Source of the DNA: Streptomyces albireticuli
GTDB lineage: Bacteria; Actinomycetota; Actinomycetes; Streptomycetales; Streptomycetaceae
Direction of reading: 5' to 3'
DNA length: 64,000 nucleotides
NCBI RefSeq assembly: GCF_002192455.1
Contig: NZ_CP021744.1
Location: 3,936,001 to 4,000,000, forward strand
The position numbers were made by a program, and so were the translations under genes. Shown here piece after piece: positions 8,717 to 19,094 of this stretch (the stretch's first letter is position 1; each line of letters begins with the position of its first letter). The notes under the pieces were generated by a model. It was not told the DNA's origin. It did not search any database and worked only from the letters and a program-made list of their open reading frames with translations.

Positions 8717-9133
8717 CGCGGCCGGGGCGGCGCCGGCCGTTCCGCACGTCCGCCCTGCTCACGGCCCGTCCGAGGCCGTCCCGCACCCATCGCGCGCCCG
8801 GCGCCCGCGCGGGATCGCGACACACCGGGGCCGGTGCTCCGCGCACGGTAGCGGGCGGTTGACAGCCCGAAGCGCTGAGTGCCGCTGTGAGCCTCTTAGA
8901 GCCCGGGTCCACATATAGGGAGTCGGCTGATGCCGGTTCAGGGCGGCACGTGAGGACTCAGGCACCGCCAAACCCCCATTCATGTCAGTGCTACCGGTAG
9001 ACTGGTGACAATCCCGCCGGTTCGCGGGACACGTCGACCAACGCAGAACGACGCAGCCGCTCCTGCCTGCTCCGGGTGGGGTCTCCCCGCCGTAGGCAGG
9101 GGAGGGCCTGTGCTGTGCCAGAAAGGGCGCTTC
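8717..9133. promoter_or_regulatory. gyrB upstream region
   Basis: A 417-bp non-coding stretch before gyrB. It holds a perfect TTGACA at 8859-8864 without a convincing -10 partner, and a TAGACT at 8998-9003 that resembles a -10 element about 130 bp before the gyrB start. Gyrase promoters in Streptomyces are known to respond to supercoiling; no operator is evident here. No gene was recognised in it. Confidence 0.45.
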
Positions 9134-11155
<2,022 letters not shown>

Positions 11156-11206
11156 GCCTGTCGGCCCACGAGAAACAGCCGCAGCGCGAAAGGACTTTGA
11201 ACAGCA

Positions 11207-13837
11207 ATGGCCGACGAGACCCCTGAGACTCCCACCGCCCCCGTGCCCGAGGTGACGCCCGAGGGCGCGCCCGCCCCGCTGGAGGGCGTCGGGATGCGCG
11301 TCGAGCCCGTCGGGCTCGAGACGGAGATGCAGCGCTCGTACCTCGACTACGCGATGAGCGTGATCGTCTCGCGTGCGCTGCCCGATGTGCGGGACGGCCT
11401 CAAGCCCGTGCACCGCCGCGTGCTCTACGCGATGTACGACGGCGGCTACCGCCCCGAGAAGGGCTTCTACAAGTGCGCCCGCGTCGTCGGTGACGTCATG
11501 GGTACGTACCACCCGCACGGTGACGCCTCGATCTACGACGCCCTGGTGCGCCTCGCCCAGCACTGGTCGATGCGCATGCCGCTCGTCGACTCCAACGGCA
11601 ACTTCGGTTCCCCGGGCAACGACCCGGCCGCCGCCATGCGGTACACCGAGTGCAAGATGATGCCGCTGTCCATGGAGATGCTCCGGGACATCGACGAGGA
11701 GACCGTCGACTTCCAGGACAACTACGACGGCCGCAACCAGGAGCCGACGGTCCTGCCGGCGCGCTTCCCGAACCTGCTGATCAACGGTTCGGCGGGCATC
11801 GCCGTCGGTATGGCCACCAACATCCCGCCGCACAACCTCCGCGAGGTCGCCGAGGGCGCGCAGTGGTACCTGGCCAACCCGGAGGCGACCCCCGAGGAGC
11901 TGCTCGAGGCGCTGATCGAGCGGATCAAGGGCCCCGACTTCCCGACCGGCGCCCTCGTGGTCGGCCGCAAGGGCATCGAGGAGGCCTACCGCACGGGCCG
12001 CGGCTCCATCACCATGCGCGCGGTGGTCGAGGTCGAGGAGATCCAGAACCGCCAGTGCCTGGTGGTCACCGAGCTGCCCTACCAGGTAAACCCGGACAAC
12101 CTCGCCCAGAAGATCGCCGACCTGGTCAAGGACGGCAAGATCGGCGGCATCGCCGACGTCCGTGACGAGACCTCCTCGCGCACGGGCCAGCGCCTGGTCG
12201 TCGTGCTCAAGCGCGACGCCGTCGCCAAGGTCGTGCTGAACAACCTCTACAAGCACACCGACCTCCAGACGAACTTCGGCGCGAACATGCTGGCGCTCGT
12301 CGACGGGGTGCCGCGCACCCTCTCGATCGACGCCTTCATCCGCAACTGGGTGACCCACCAGGTCGAGGTCATCGTCCGGCGCACCCGCTTCCGGCTGCGC
12401 AAGGCCGAGGAGCGCGCGCACATCCTGCGCGGTCTGCTGAAGGCGCTCGACGCCATCGACGAGGTCATCGCGCTGATCCGGCGCAGCGACACCGTCGAGA
12501 TCGCCCGCGAGGGCCTGATGGGCCTGCTGTCGATCGACGAGATCCAGGCCAACGCCATCCTGGAGATGCAGCTGCGGCGCCTGGCGGCCCTGGAGCACCA
12601 GAAGATCACCGCCGAGCACGACGAGCTCCAGGCGAAGATCAACGAGTACAACGCGATCCTGGCCTCGCCCGAGCGGCAGCGCCTGATCATCAGCGAGGAA
12701 CTGACGGCCATCGTCGAGAAGTTCGGCGACGACCGGCGCTCCAAGCTGATCCCCTTCGACGGTGACATGTCCATCGAGGACCTGATCGCCGAGGAGGACA
12801 TCGTCGTCACCATCACCAACGGTGGCTACGTCAAGCGCACCAAGACCGAGGACTACCGTTCGCAGAAGCGCGGCGGCAAGGGCGTGCGCGGCACGAAGCT
12901 GAAGCAGGACGACATCGTCGACCACTTCTTCGTCTCCACCACGCACCACTGGCTCCTCTTCTTCACCAACAAGGGCCGGGTCTACCGGGCCAAGGCGTAC
13001 GAGCTGCCGGACGCCGGCCGGGACGCCCGCGGCCAGCACGTGGCCAACCTGCTGGCCTTCCAGCCGGACGAGAAGATCGCCCAGATCCTCGCCATCCGGG
13101 ACTACGAGGCGGCGCCGTACCTGGTGCTCGCCACCAAGTCCGGTCTGGTGAAGAAGACCTCCCTGAAGGACTACGACTCGCCGCGCTCCGGCGGTGTCAT
13201 CGCGATCAACCTCCGGGAGACGGACAGCGGCGCGGAGGACGAGCTGATCGGCGCCGAGCTGGTGTCGGCCGAGGACGACCTGCTGCTGGTCAGCAAGAAG
13301 GCCCAGTCGATCCGGTTCACCGCAACGGATGAAGCTCTGCGCCCCATGGGCCGGGCGACCTCCGGCGTCAAGGGCATGAGCTTCCGCGAGGGCGACGAGC
13401 TGCTCTCGATGAACGTCGTCCGTGCCGGTACGTTCGTCTTCACCGCCACCGACGGTGGATACGCCAAGCGGACGAACGTCGACGAGTACCGCGTCCAGGG
13501 CCGCGGCGGCCTCGGTATCAAGGCGGCCAAGATCGTGGAGGATCGTGGCTCGCTGGTCGGCGCGCTGGTGGTCGAGGAGACGGATGAGATCCTCGCCATC
13601 ACGCTCGGGGGCGGAGTGATCCGGACCCGGGTGAACGAGGTCAGGGAGACGGGCCGTGACACCATGGGCGTCCAGCTGATCAACTTGGGCAAGCGTGATG
13701 CCGTCGTGGGCATCGCACGCAATGCCGAGGCCGGTCGCGAGGCGGAAGAGGTCGACGAGTTGGTCGACGCAGCCGAGGGCGACGGGTCTCAGATGGCCGA
13801 GGGCGAGGCGCCCTCGGTCGAGGACACCGAGGAGTAA
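11207..13837 (+). CDS. gyrA: DNA gyrase subunit A
   Basis: Breakage-reunion subunit of gyrase. The 876-residue product has the catalytic tyrosine in AAMRYTE (about Tyr146), the quinolone-determining segment HPHGDASIYDALVR with Ala near residue 107 at the E. coli Ser83 position, and the GyrA-box QKRGGKG in the C-terminal beta-pinwheel (about residue 553). The last 40 residues are acidic. ATG 11207 follows GAAAGGA. The next gene starts 3 bp after the stop. Confidence 0.96.
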   Translation: MADETPETPTAPVPEVTPEGAPAPLEGVGMRVEPVGLETEMQRSYLDYAMSVIVSRALPDVRDGLKPVHRRVLYAMYDGGYRPEKGFYKCARVVGDVMGTYHPHGDASIYDALVRLAQHWSMRMPLVDSNGNFGSPGNDPAAAMRYTECKMMPLSMEMLRDIDEETVDFQDNYDGRNQEPTVLPARFPNLLINGSAGIAVGMATNIPPHNLREVAEGAQWYLANPEATPEELLEALIERIKGPDFPTGALVVGRKGIEEAYRTGRGSITMRAVVEVEEIQNRQCLVVTELPYQVNPDNLAQKIADLVKDGKIGGIADVRDETSSRTGQRLVVVLKRDAVAKVVLNNLYKHTDLQTNFGANMLALVDGVPRTLSIDAFIRNWVTHQVEVIVRRTRFRLRKAEERAHILRGLLKALDAIDEVIALIRRSDTVEIAREGLMGLLSIDEIQANAILEMQLRRLAALEHQKITAEHDELQAKINEYNAILASPERQRLIISEELTAIVEKFGDDRRSKLIPFDGDMSIEDLIAEEDIVVTITNGGYVKRTKTEDYRSQKRGGKGVRGTKLKQDDIVDHFFVSTTHHWLLFFTNKGRVYRAKAYELPDAGRDARGQHVANLLAFQPDEKIAQILAIRDYEAAPYLVLATKSGLVKKTSLKDYDSPRSGGVIAINLRETDSGAEDELIGAELVSAEDDLLLVSKKAQSIRFTATDEALRPMGRATSGVKGMSFREGDELLSMNVVRAGTFVFTATDGGYAKRTNVDEYRVQGRGGLGIKAAKIVEDRGSLVGALVVEETDEILAITLGGGVIRTRVNEVRETGRDTMGVQLINLGKRDAVVGIARNAEAGREAEEVDELVDAAEGDGSQMAEGEAPSVEDTEE

Positions 13838-13840
13838 GTC

Positions 13841-14860
13841 GTGAGTCGAACCACGGGCACCGCGGCGAGCGGTGCTGGTGCCAAGCGGCGCAGCCCCGCC
13901 GGCCCTGTCGCCGACGATCCCGGTGCCCGTGGTTCAGGCGCTGACGGCGTCGACTCCCAAGGGGGGACCGTGACGGACACCCGAGACCCGAAGCCCTACC
14001 ACCCGCCGCAGGCGTACGTGCCTCCGGCGGAGCGTTCCGCTTCGGGTTCCGGTTCCACAGACTCCGACCGCGCGGAGGCCGGCGAGCCGGCCGAGGCCGC
14101 CGGAGAGAAGACGGCGGGGAAGACCGCCGGGAAGGGGTCCGCGAAGGCAGCGGAGAAGGCTGCCGGGAAGGCCCCTGAGAAGACTTCCGGGAAGACCCCC
14201 GAGAAGGCGGCCGCGGCCACGGTGAAGGCCGCCGAGGCCGAGCCGGCGGGGAAGTCCGCCGCCAAGGCCGACGCCGCCGGTAAGGCGGGCAAGCCGGGGA
14301 AGGCCGATCCTCGCCGGCCCGCCCCGGTGGCCCAGTCCTCGGAGAAGCCCGCCAAGCTCGTCAAGGGCGCCGCGGCCTCCAGCGGCTCCCAGAGCGCCCC
14401 GGCGGCCGCCCAGCGGGCCGCGGAGCAGCCGCGGGTCCCCGGGCCCCGTCCGGAGCCGCGTACGGCCCAGGCGGCCCCGTCCGCCCCGCGTACGCGCAAG
14501 GCGCGGCTGCGGGTGGCCAAGGTCGACCCGTGGTCGGTGATGAAGGTCAGCTTCCTGCTGTCGATCGCCGTGGGCGTGTGCACGATCGTGGCCGCCGCGG
14601 TGCTGTGGACGGTCATGGACGCCATGGGTGTCTTCCAGGCCGTCGGTGGCACCGTCAGCGACGCCACCACGGGCAGCGAGGGCGGCGGCCTCGACCTGGA
14701 GTCGTTCCTGTCGCTCCCGAACGTCCTGATCTTCACGTCGCTCATCGCGGTGATCGACGTGGTCCTGGCGACCGCGCTGGCGACGCTGGGAGCCTTCGTC
14801 TACAACCTCTCCGCCGGCTTCGTGGGCGGCGTGGAGCTGACGCTCGCCGAGGACGAATAG
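13841..14860 (+). CDS. DUF3566 transmembrane protein
   Basis: 339-residue protein. Residues 1-220 form a long low-complexity cytoplasmic region, with Lys/Ala-rich GKTAGK and AEKAAGK-like repeats around 85-150. The conserved DUF3566 domain follows, starting at KARLRVAKVDPWSVMKVSFL, with two transmembrane helices (about 230-255 and 290-320) separated by a Gly/Ser loop. Family function is unknown; it occurs right after gyrA in actinobacteria (Rv0007 in M. tuberculosis). The GTG start at 13841 lies 3 bp after gyrA. An internal GTG (VTDTRDPKPYH) at residue 44 is an alternative start. Confidence 0.85.
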   Translation: MSRTTGTAASGAGAKRRSPAGPVADDPGARGSGADGVDSQGGTVTDTRDPKPYHPPQAYVPPAERSASGSGSTDSDRAEAGEPAEAAGEKTAGKTAGKGSAKAAEKAAGKAPEKTSGKTPEKAAAATVKAAEAEPAGKSAAKADAAGKAGKPGKADPRRPAPVAQSSEKPAKLVKGAAASSGSQSAPAAAQRAAEQPRVPGPRPEPRTAQAAPSAPRTRKARLRVAKVDPWSVMKVSFLLSIAVGVCTIVAAAVLWTVMDAMGVFQAVGGTVSDATTGSEGGGLDLESFLSLPNVLIFTSLIAVIDVVLATALATLGAFVYNLSAGFVGGVELTLAEDE

Positions 14861-14932
14861 CCGTCCTCGGCGGCCGGGGCCCGGACGATTTTGGGACTGG
14901 GCCCCAAGTGCGCTAATCTTTCGGTGCAGCGC

Positions 14933-15006
14933 GGGGCTATAGCTCAGACGGTTAGAGCGCTTCCCTGATAAGGAAGAGGCCACAGGTTCAAGTCCTGTTA
15001 GCCCCA
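14933..15006 (+). tRNA. tRNA-Ile (anticodon GAT)
   Basis: Full cloverleaf. The acceptor stem GGGGCTA/TAGCCCC closes at 14933 and 15005 with discriminator A at 15006. The D-arm is AGCTCAGACGGTTAGAGCG, the anticodon stem CTTCC...GGAAG carries loop CTGATAA with anticodon GAT, and the T-arm contains GGTTCAAGTCC. The 3' CCA is not encoded (CCG follows). Its position after gyrA/DUF3566 is conserved in actinobacteria. Confidence 0.97.
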
Positions 15007-15012
15007 CCGGCC

Positions 15013-15057
15013 AGATCGGCCCGGACGGAGAATTCTCCGCCCGGGCCGATCTGTTTT
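15013..15057 (+). terminator. Terminator after tRNA-Ile
   Basis: Long inverted repeat AGATCGGCCCGG...CCGGGCCGATCT, with an inner palindrome GGAGAATTCTCC, followed by GTTTT. It begins 7 bp after the tRNA. Confidence 0.85.
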
Positions 15058-15232
15058 GCGTGGCGGGGAAGTTGGCGTCCCGTCCGCTGCTTGTCCGGGG
15101 CACGTCCGCGGCTCGTCCGGGGTGTGTCACGGTGCGGGAAGCGGACCCCGCCAGGTCACCGATCGGTATCGGCCGGTGTGTATCATCGGCCACCAGAGGT
15201 CCCCTTACGTCAAGGAAAGACGAGGTCGCGCG

Positions 15233-15367
15233 GTGAAGAAGCTCCTCCTGGTCGCACTGGCCGCCATCGGCGGGCTCCTCGTGTACCGCCAGATCCAGGC
15301 GGATCGCGCCGAGCAGGACCTGTGGACGGAGGCGACCGACTCCGTGCCCGCAGGTTCGGGTGTGTGA
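15233..15367 (+). CDS. DLW-39 family small protein
   Basis: 44-residue protein, VKKLLLVALAAIGGLLVYRQ followed by IQADRAEQDLWTEATDS. It has one N-terminal hydrophobic helix and the acidic DLW motif that names the family. Its function is unknown; it is found in actinobacteria close to tRNA-Ile and gyrA. GTG 15233 was chosen because the family starts with K-K-hydrophobic; AAGGAAAG lies about 11 bp upstream. A strong hairpin terminator follows. Confidence 0.8.
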   Translation: MKKLLLVALAAIGGLLVYRQIQADRAEQDLWTEATDSVPAGSGV

Positions 15368-15384
15368 GACAACAAGTCCTGAAG

Positions 15385-15418
15385 CAGAGCCCCGGCCGCC
15401 GACGCGGCCGGGGCTCTG
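15385..15418. terminator. Terminator between DLW-39 gene and kinase gene
   Basis: CAGAGCCCCGGCCGC pairs perfectly with GCGGCCGGGGCTCTG around the 4-nt loop CGAC. It lies 18 bp after the DLW-39 stop and could also serve the convergent kinase gene. Confidence 0.8.
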
Positions 15419-15507
15419 TCGTTCCCGGGGGCCTTTCCGCGGCCGGGCGGCCGGCGACCCCACCGCTCGCAATTCACTCATGCAAATAAAATGATTGCGA
15501 AAGTGAA

Positions 15508-16689
15508 TCAGCTGACGGACAGCGCCCAGATGCCCACCGCCAGGCAGATCAGGGCCACCAGCAGCACCGGAACGGCCACCTTCGCGGGCGGCCCCGGGCG
15601 CCTCTCCGGCCTCGGGCCGGAGGCGGGGCTCCCGGACTGCCCGCCGACCGGGCCGGCCGCCGTGTACGGGCGCGTGGGCGGGTAGGCGGGCACCGGAGGC
15701 CGGGGCGGGGCCGGGGTCGCGGGAGGGGTGTCACCGGGCGCGTACCCGGGCCCGGACGCCGCCGGGCGTGCCGGTCCGCCGGCCGCCTCCGCTTGCCCCT
15801 CCGCCTTCGGCAGCGGCCCGTGCGGGCCGAACCCCGGCGGCAGCGGGCCCAGCTGGTCGAAGACCTCGATCGGCTCCTCGTCGCCGGCCGGCCCGTCCAT
15901 CAGCTCGACGGCCGCCGCCAGCGCCTTGCGCGCCCCCGAGGCCGTACGGAAGCGCATGCAGGGATCGGGCTGGAGCAGTCCCGCGATCACCTGCCAGAGC
16001 GGCTCGGGGATCCCTTCAGGGGCGTTGGGGGTGCCGTTCTCGACGAACCGGCGCACCAGGGCCTCGGCGTCGGGTTTGGCGCCCGTGAGGAGATACAGGG
16101 CCATCAGCCCGACGGCGAAGAGATCCGCGGGGAAGTCCGGCTCGTCCCCCAGCATTTGCTCGGGTGCGAAATAACCCGGCGTGCCCATCACGTAGTTGGT
16201 GTCCGTCAGCCGCGGCTCGCCCTTGCGCATGGCGATGCCGAAATCCGAGAGGCGGACATGGGGGCGGCCCGTGCCGGTCGCCTCCAGCAGGACATTGGCG
16301 GGCTTGATGTCCCGGTGCACCACACCCTCCGCGTGCACCGCGGTGAGCCCCGACAGCAGCTGTTCCAGCAGTACGCACACATAGTGCGGCGGTAAGGGCC
16401 CGTAGTCACCGATGAGATGGGCCAGCGAGCCGCCGCGCACCACGTCCATGGTGAACAGCACCTTGTCGTCGTCGGCCGCCCAGCTCATCGGCGCCAGCAC
16501 ATGGGGGTGGTCGATCCGCAGCCCCTGCTCGCGGACGAACCTCAGCAGGGTGTGCGCGTCGCTCTGCTGGAGGACCTTCGCCGCCACGTACCGCTTCCGG
16601 CGCCGGTCCCACGCCCGCCAGACGGCTCCCACCCCGCCGCGCCCGATCGGGTCCACCAGCTCGTACCGCCCGGCGAAGACCTCACCCAT
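15508..16689 (-). CDS. Eukaryotic-type Ser/Thr protein kinase with C-terminal membrane anchor
   Basis: 393-residue kinase. It has a Gly-rich loop GRGGVGAVW at 17-25, VAAKVL with the ATP-binding Lys near 39, the catalytic loop HRDIKPANVLL near 127-137, DFGIAM near 151-156 and GTPGYFAPEQ in the activation segment. A Pro/Ala/Gly-rich linker (about 285-365) precedes one transmembrane helix (VAVPVLLVALICLAVGIWAL) at the extreme C-terminus, so the kinase domain is cytoplasmic and essentially nothing is exposed outside. There are no PASTA repeats, so it is unlikely to sense cell wall directly. An HTH gene lies 51 bp upstream on the same strand. Confidence 0.9.
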   Translation of the reverse strand: MGEVFAGRYELVDPIGRGGVGAVWRAWDRRRKRYVAAKVLQQSDAHTLLRFVREQGLRIDHPHVLAPMSWAADDDKVLFTMDVVRGGSLAHLIGDYGPLPPHYVCVLLEQLLSGLTAVHAEGVVHRDIKPANVLLEATGTGRPHVRLSDFGIAMRKGEPRLTDTNYVMGTPGYFAPEQMLGDEPDFPADLFAVGLMALYLLTGAKPDAEALVRRFVENGTPNAPEGIPEPLWQVIAGLLQPDPCMRFRTASGARKALAAAVELMDGPAGDEEPIEVFDQLGPLPPGFGPHGPLPKAEGQAEAAGGPARPAASGPGYAPGDTPPATPAPPRPPVPAYPPTRPYTAAGPVGGQSGSPASGPRPERRPGPPAKVAVPVLLVALICLAVGIWALSVS

Positions 16690-16740
16690 GGCGCTCGTAT
16701 CACCCCCGCGTCGGCCGTCCCCGGCCCCACCCCGGCACGG

Positions 16741-17286
16741 TCAGCTCTGGTGCGCCTCGTAGTGCGCGACCGCCTCGGCGGTCCGCCCGGCGCCGTACAC
16801 CCGCAGGAACTCGGCCAGTTCGGGGTGGGTCGGCGCGAGGGCGCGGGCCGCGTCGATGATGTCGCCGGCGCCCGCCACGGAGCGCAGCAGGGACTGGATC
16901 TCGCGGACCACGCGCCGCACGGTCGGCGCGCCGCTGCTGGCCGTGGTCTGGGTGGAGTTGAGGACCGAGCCGCCCGAGCTCTTCTTGACCTCCTCCATCC
17001 GGTCGGCGGCCTCGGCGGCGCTCACGCTGCCGTCCGCGACCTGGCTGGAGAGCTCCTGGAGGGCCTGCACCCGCTGCACCACCGCGGGGTTGCCGATCTT
17101 GGCTCGCTGACCGCTCATCAGCTGGGAGAGCATGGGCGCGGACAGCCCCAGGACGGACGCGAGGCGGGCCTGGTTGAGGCCGAGGTCGTCGATGAGACGG
17201 CGGAAGAGCGCGCCCAAGGGCTCCCCGTACCAGCTCCGCTGGAGCTCCCGTGCGCGGGCGGTGGCTTCCTGCTGTGCTGCGTCCAT
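16741..17286 (-). CDS. Helix-turn-helix (XRE-like) DNA-binding protein
   Basis: 181-residue protein. An HTH of the lambda-repressor type lies at about residues 37-60 (LGLNQARLASVLGLSAPMLS, QLMSGQRAKI). A helical middle region follows (VQRVQALQELSSQVADGSVS), and the C-terminal part ends PELAEFLRVYGAGRTAEAVA. It sits directly upstream of the Ser/Thr kinase gene on the same strand, with a 51-bp gap, and may form an operon with it. It is conserved near tRNA-Ala in Streptomyces as far as I recall. Target genes are unknown. Confidence 0.8.
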   Translation of the reverse strand: MDAAQQEATARARELQRSWYGEPLGALFRRLIDDLGLNQARLASVLGLSAPMLSQLMSGQRAKIGNPAVVQRVQALQELSSQVADGSVSAAEAADRMEEVKKSSGGSVLNSTQTTASSGAPTVRRVVREIQSLLRSVAGAGDIIDAARALAPTHPELAEFLRVYGAGRTAEAVAHYEAHQS

Positions 17287-17404
17287 CTCGCTCTCCCCTT
17301 CGCTTCGCTGCCGCGAATCTTGCGGTGCATCCTACGGAGAGTGGTGTGCCCCGGCGATACCCGGTCGGGAAAGAGCGCCGCTACCGGGTATCCTGATCGG
17401 CGAA

Positions 17405-17477
17405 GGGGCCTTAGCTCAGTTGGTAGAGCGCCGTCTTTGCATGGCGGATGTCAGGAGTTCGACTCTCCTAGGCTCCA
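17405..17477 (+). tRNA. tRNA-Ala (anticodon TGC)
   Basis: Acceptor GGGGCCT pairs with AGGCTCC (one G-T pair), discriminator A at 17477. D-arm AGCTCAGTTGGTAGAGC, anticodon stem/loop CGTCTTTGCATGGCG with anticodon TGC, T-arm AGGAGTTCGACTCTCCT. The 3' CCA is not encoded. Confidence 0.97.
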
Positions 17478-17485
17478 CAGCCCAC

Positions 17486-17532
17486 AAGCCGCGAGGCGGG
17501 AGACCATCAGGTCTCCCGCCTCGCGGCTTTTT
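17486..17532. terminator. Bidirectional terminator between tRNA-Ala and DUF5324 gene
   Basis: A perfect 20-bp inverted repeat (17486-17505 with 17510-17529), starting AAGCCGCGAGG, has a 4-nt loop and a T-tract on the tRNA side. It ends 29 bp before the stop of the convergent DUF5324 gene. Confidence 0.88.
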
Positions 17533-17557
17533 CCCCAGCTTGTGGAGTCGCCGCAGG

Positions 17558-18220
17558 TCAGCGCTGCTCGCCGCGCTCCTCGATCTCGTCCTCCACCAGG
17601 TCCTCGCGGTCCTGCTTGGCCTGCACCTCGGGGTCGAGCGAGGCCTCGGCGCTGCCGTCGACGGAGGTCAGCGGGGCGCGGTCGGCGATCTCGGTGGGGG
17701 CGGGCGGTTCGACGAGCCAGTCGGGGTTGGCCTGCTTGTCCCACCACTTCCAGGCGGCGTACGCCCCACCGGCCAGCAGCCCGAGGAGGGCGAACCGCTT
17801 GGCGACCCGCCCGGAGCGGCAGCGGCGGTCGCGCCGCTTCACCAGCTTGTCGATCTCTTCGGCGGAGACGTGGCCGCGGAGGGCGGCGAGGGCGGCGGCG
17901 GAGCGGGCGACCGCCTCGTCGCGCACCGGCTCGGCGACGGCGCGGGCGCGCGCGGCGGCCTGGTCGACCTTCGGCGGGAGGGAGCCGCGGACGTGCTCCA
18001 GGTGCGGTGCCACCCGGGTGTGGTACTGCTCCCCGGCGGTGCTGCGGACCTGGCGCGCCGCGGTGGAGACCTTGGGGGCGAGCTGGACACGGGCTTCGTG
18101 CGCGTAGTGCACGGCGGCGTCCTTGGCCGTGCCGGCGTAGGGCGCCACCACTTCCGCGGCGTGTCGCACGCTGTCCTTCGCCGTGCCGGCCGCGGCGCGC
18201 ACGCTGTCTTTGCGGGTCAC
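17558..18220 (-). CDS. DUF5324 family protein
   Basis: 220-residue, Ala/Arg/Val-rich protein. The N-terminal 125 residues are built of amphipathic helices with loose repeats (AAGTAKDSVRHAAEVVAPYA, then AGTAKDAAVHYAHEARVQLA), resembling membrane-surface or apolipoprotein-like helices. A basic patch RRDRRCRSGR and a hydrophobic helix (FALLGLLAGGAYAAWKWW) near 143-162 follow, and the C-terminal tail is acidic. The family is restricted to Streptomyces and relatives and its function is unknown. The divergent gene is a cyclophilin 247 bp away. Confidence 0.75.
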   Translation of the reverse strand: MTRKDSVRAAAGTAKDSVRHAAEVVAPYAGTAKDAAVHYAHEARVQLAPKVSTAARQVRSTAGEQYHTRVAPHLEHVRGSLPPKVDQAAARARAVAEPVRDEAVARSAAALAALRGHVSAEEIDKLVKRRDRRCRSGRVAKRFALLGLLAGGAYAAWKWWDKQANPDWLVEPPAPTEIADRAPLTSVDGSAEASLDPEVQAKQDREDLVEDEIEERGEQR

Positions 18221-18467
18221 GAGAACCTCCTCCTCGGTGGCGTATGTTTTGTCGCCTTTCCACCCAGTGGAAAATCATGCCTGCCGTCGGGCGGTCCGGC
18301 ACGTGCGAGCGGGCATCCGGGTCAAGCGGGAGGGCATCGGATTTCCGGGGAGCTTCGGTCGACAATGCCACGATTCCGCGCCGCGCGCGGGCGTTTGCCC
18401 GCTACTCGCCGCGAACCGGCACGTGCGAGGATCGTTAGCCGTCAGTGAAGACTATGGAAGGTAGATC

Positions 18468-18995
18468 GTGGCTGAGCAGCTCTACGCCACCCTGAAGACC
18501 AACCAGGGCGACATCGAGATCCGGCTCCTGCCGGACCACGCGCCCAAGACGGTCAAGAACTTCGTCGAGCTCGCTCGGGGCGAGCGGGAGTGGGTCAACC
18601 CGGAGACGGGTCAGAAGACCACGGACAGGCTCTACGACGGCACGGTCTTCCACCGCGTCATCGAGGGCTTCATGATCCAGGGCGGTGACCCGCTGGGCAA
18701 CGGCACCGGTGGCCCGGGGTACAAGTTCAAGGACGAGTTCCACCCGGACCTGGCCTTCACCAAGTCCTACCTGCTGGCCATGGCCAACGCGGGACCCGGC
18801 ACCAACGGTTCGCAGTTCTTCATCACCGTCTCGCCGACCGCCTGGCTGACCGGCAAGCACACGATCTTCGGCGAGGTCGTGGGCGACGCGAGCAAGAAGG
18901 TCGTGGACGCCATCGCGACCACGGACACCAACCCGCGCACCGACCGCCCGGTGAACGACGTCGTCATCGAGTCGGTCGTCGTCGAGACCCGCTGA
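18468..18995 (+). CDS. Cyclophilin-type peptidyl-prolyl cis-trans isomerase
   Basis: 175-residue cytoplasmic cyclophilin that catalyses proline cis-trans isomerisation. It has no signal peptide (starts VAEQLYATLKTNQGDIEIRL). Family landmarks are present: FHRVIEGFMIQGGDP (catalytic Arg/Phe block, about 62-76), LAMANAGPGTNGSQFFIT (about 104-121), and a Trp (WLTG) in the cyclosporin-binding position followed by KHTIFGEVVGD. GTG 18468 follows GGAAGGTAGATC, a good ribosome binding site. The rhomboid gene follows 99 bp later. Confidence 0.94.
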   Translation: MAEQLYATLKTNQGDIEIRLLPDHAPKTVKNFVELARGEREWVNPETGQKTTDRLYDGTVFHRVIEGFMIQGGDPLGNGTGGPGYKFKDEFHPDLAFTKSYLLAMANAGPGTNGSQFFITVSPTAWLTGKHTIFGEVVGDASKKVVDAIATTDTNPRTDRPVNDVVIESVVVETR

Positions 18996-19094
18996 GCCCG
19001 GTCCTTCCGGGAACCCGGCGCCCCGCCCGTCCGTATGACGGGCGGGGCCGCGCGGCATGCACAGGCCCGCCCGCGACAGGTGCAAGGGGAACGC

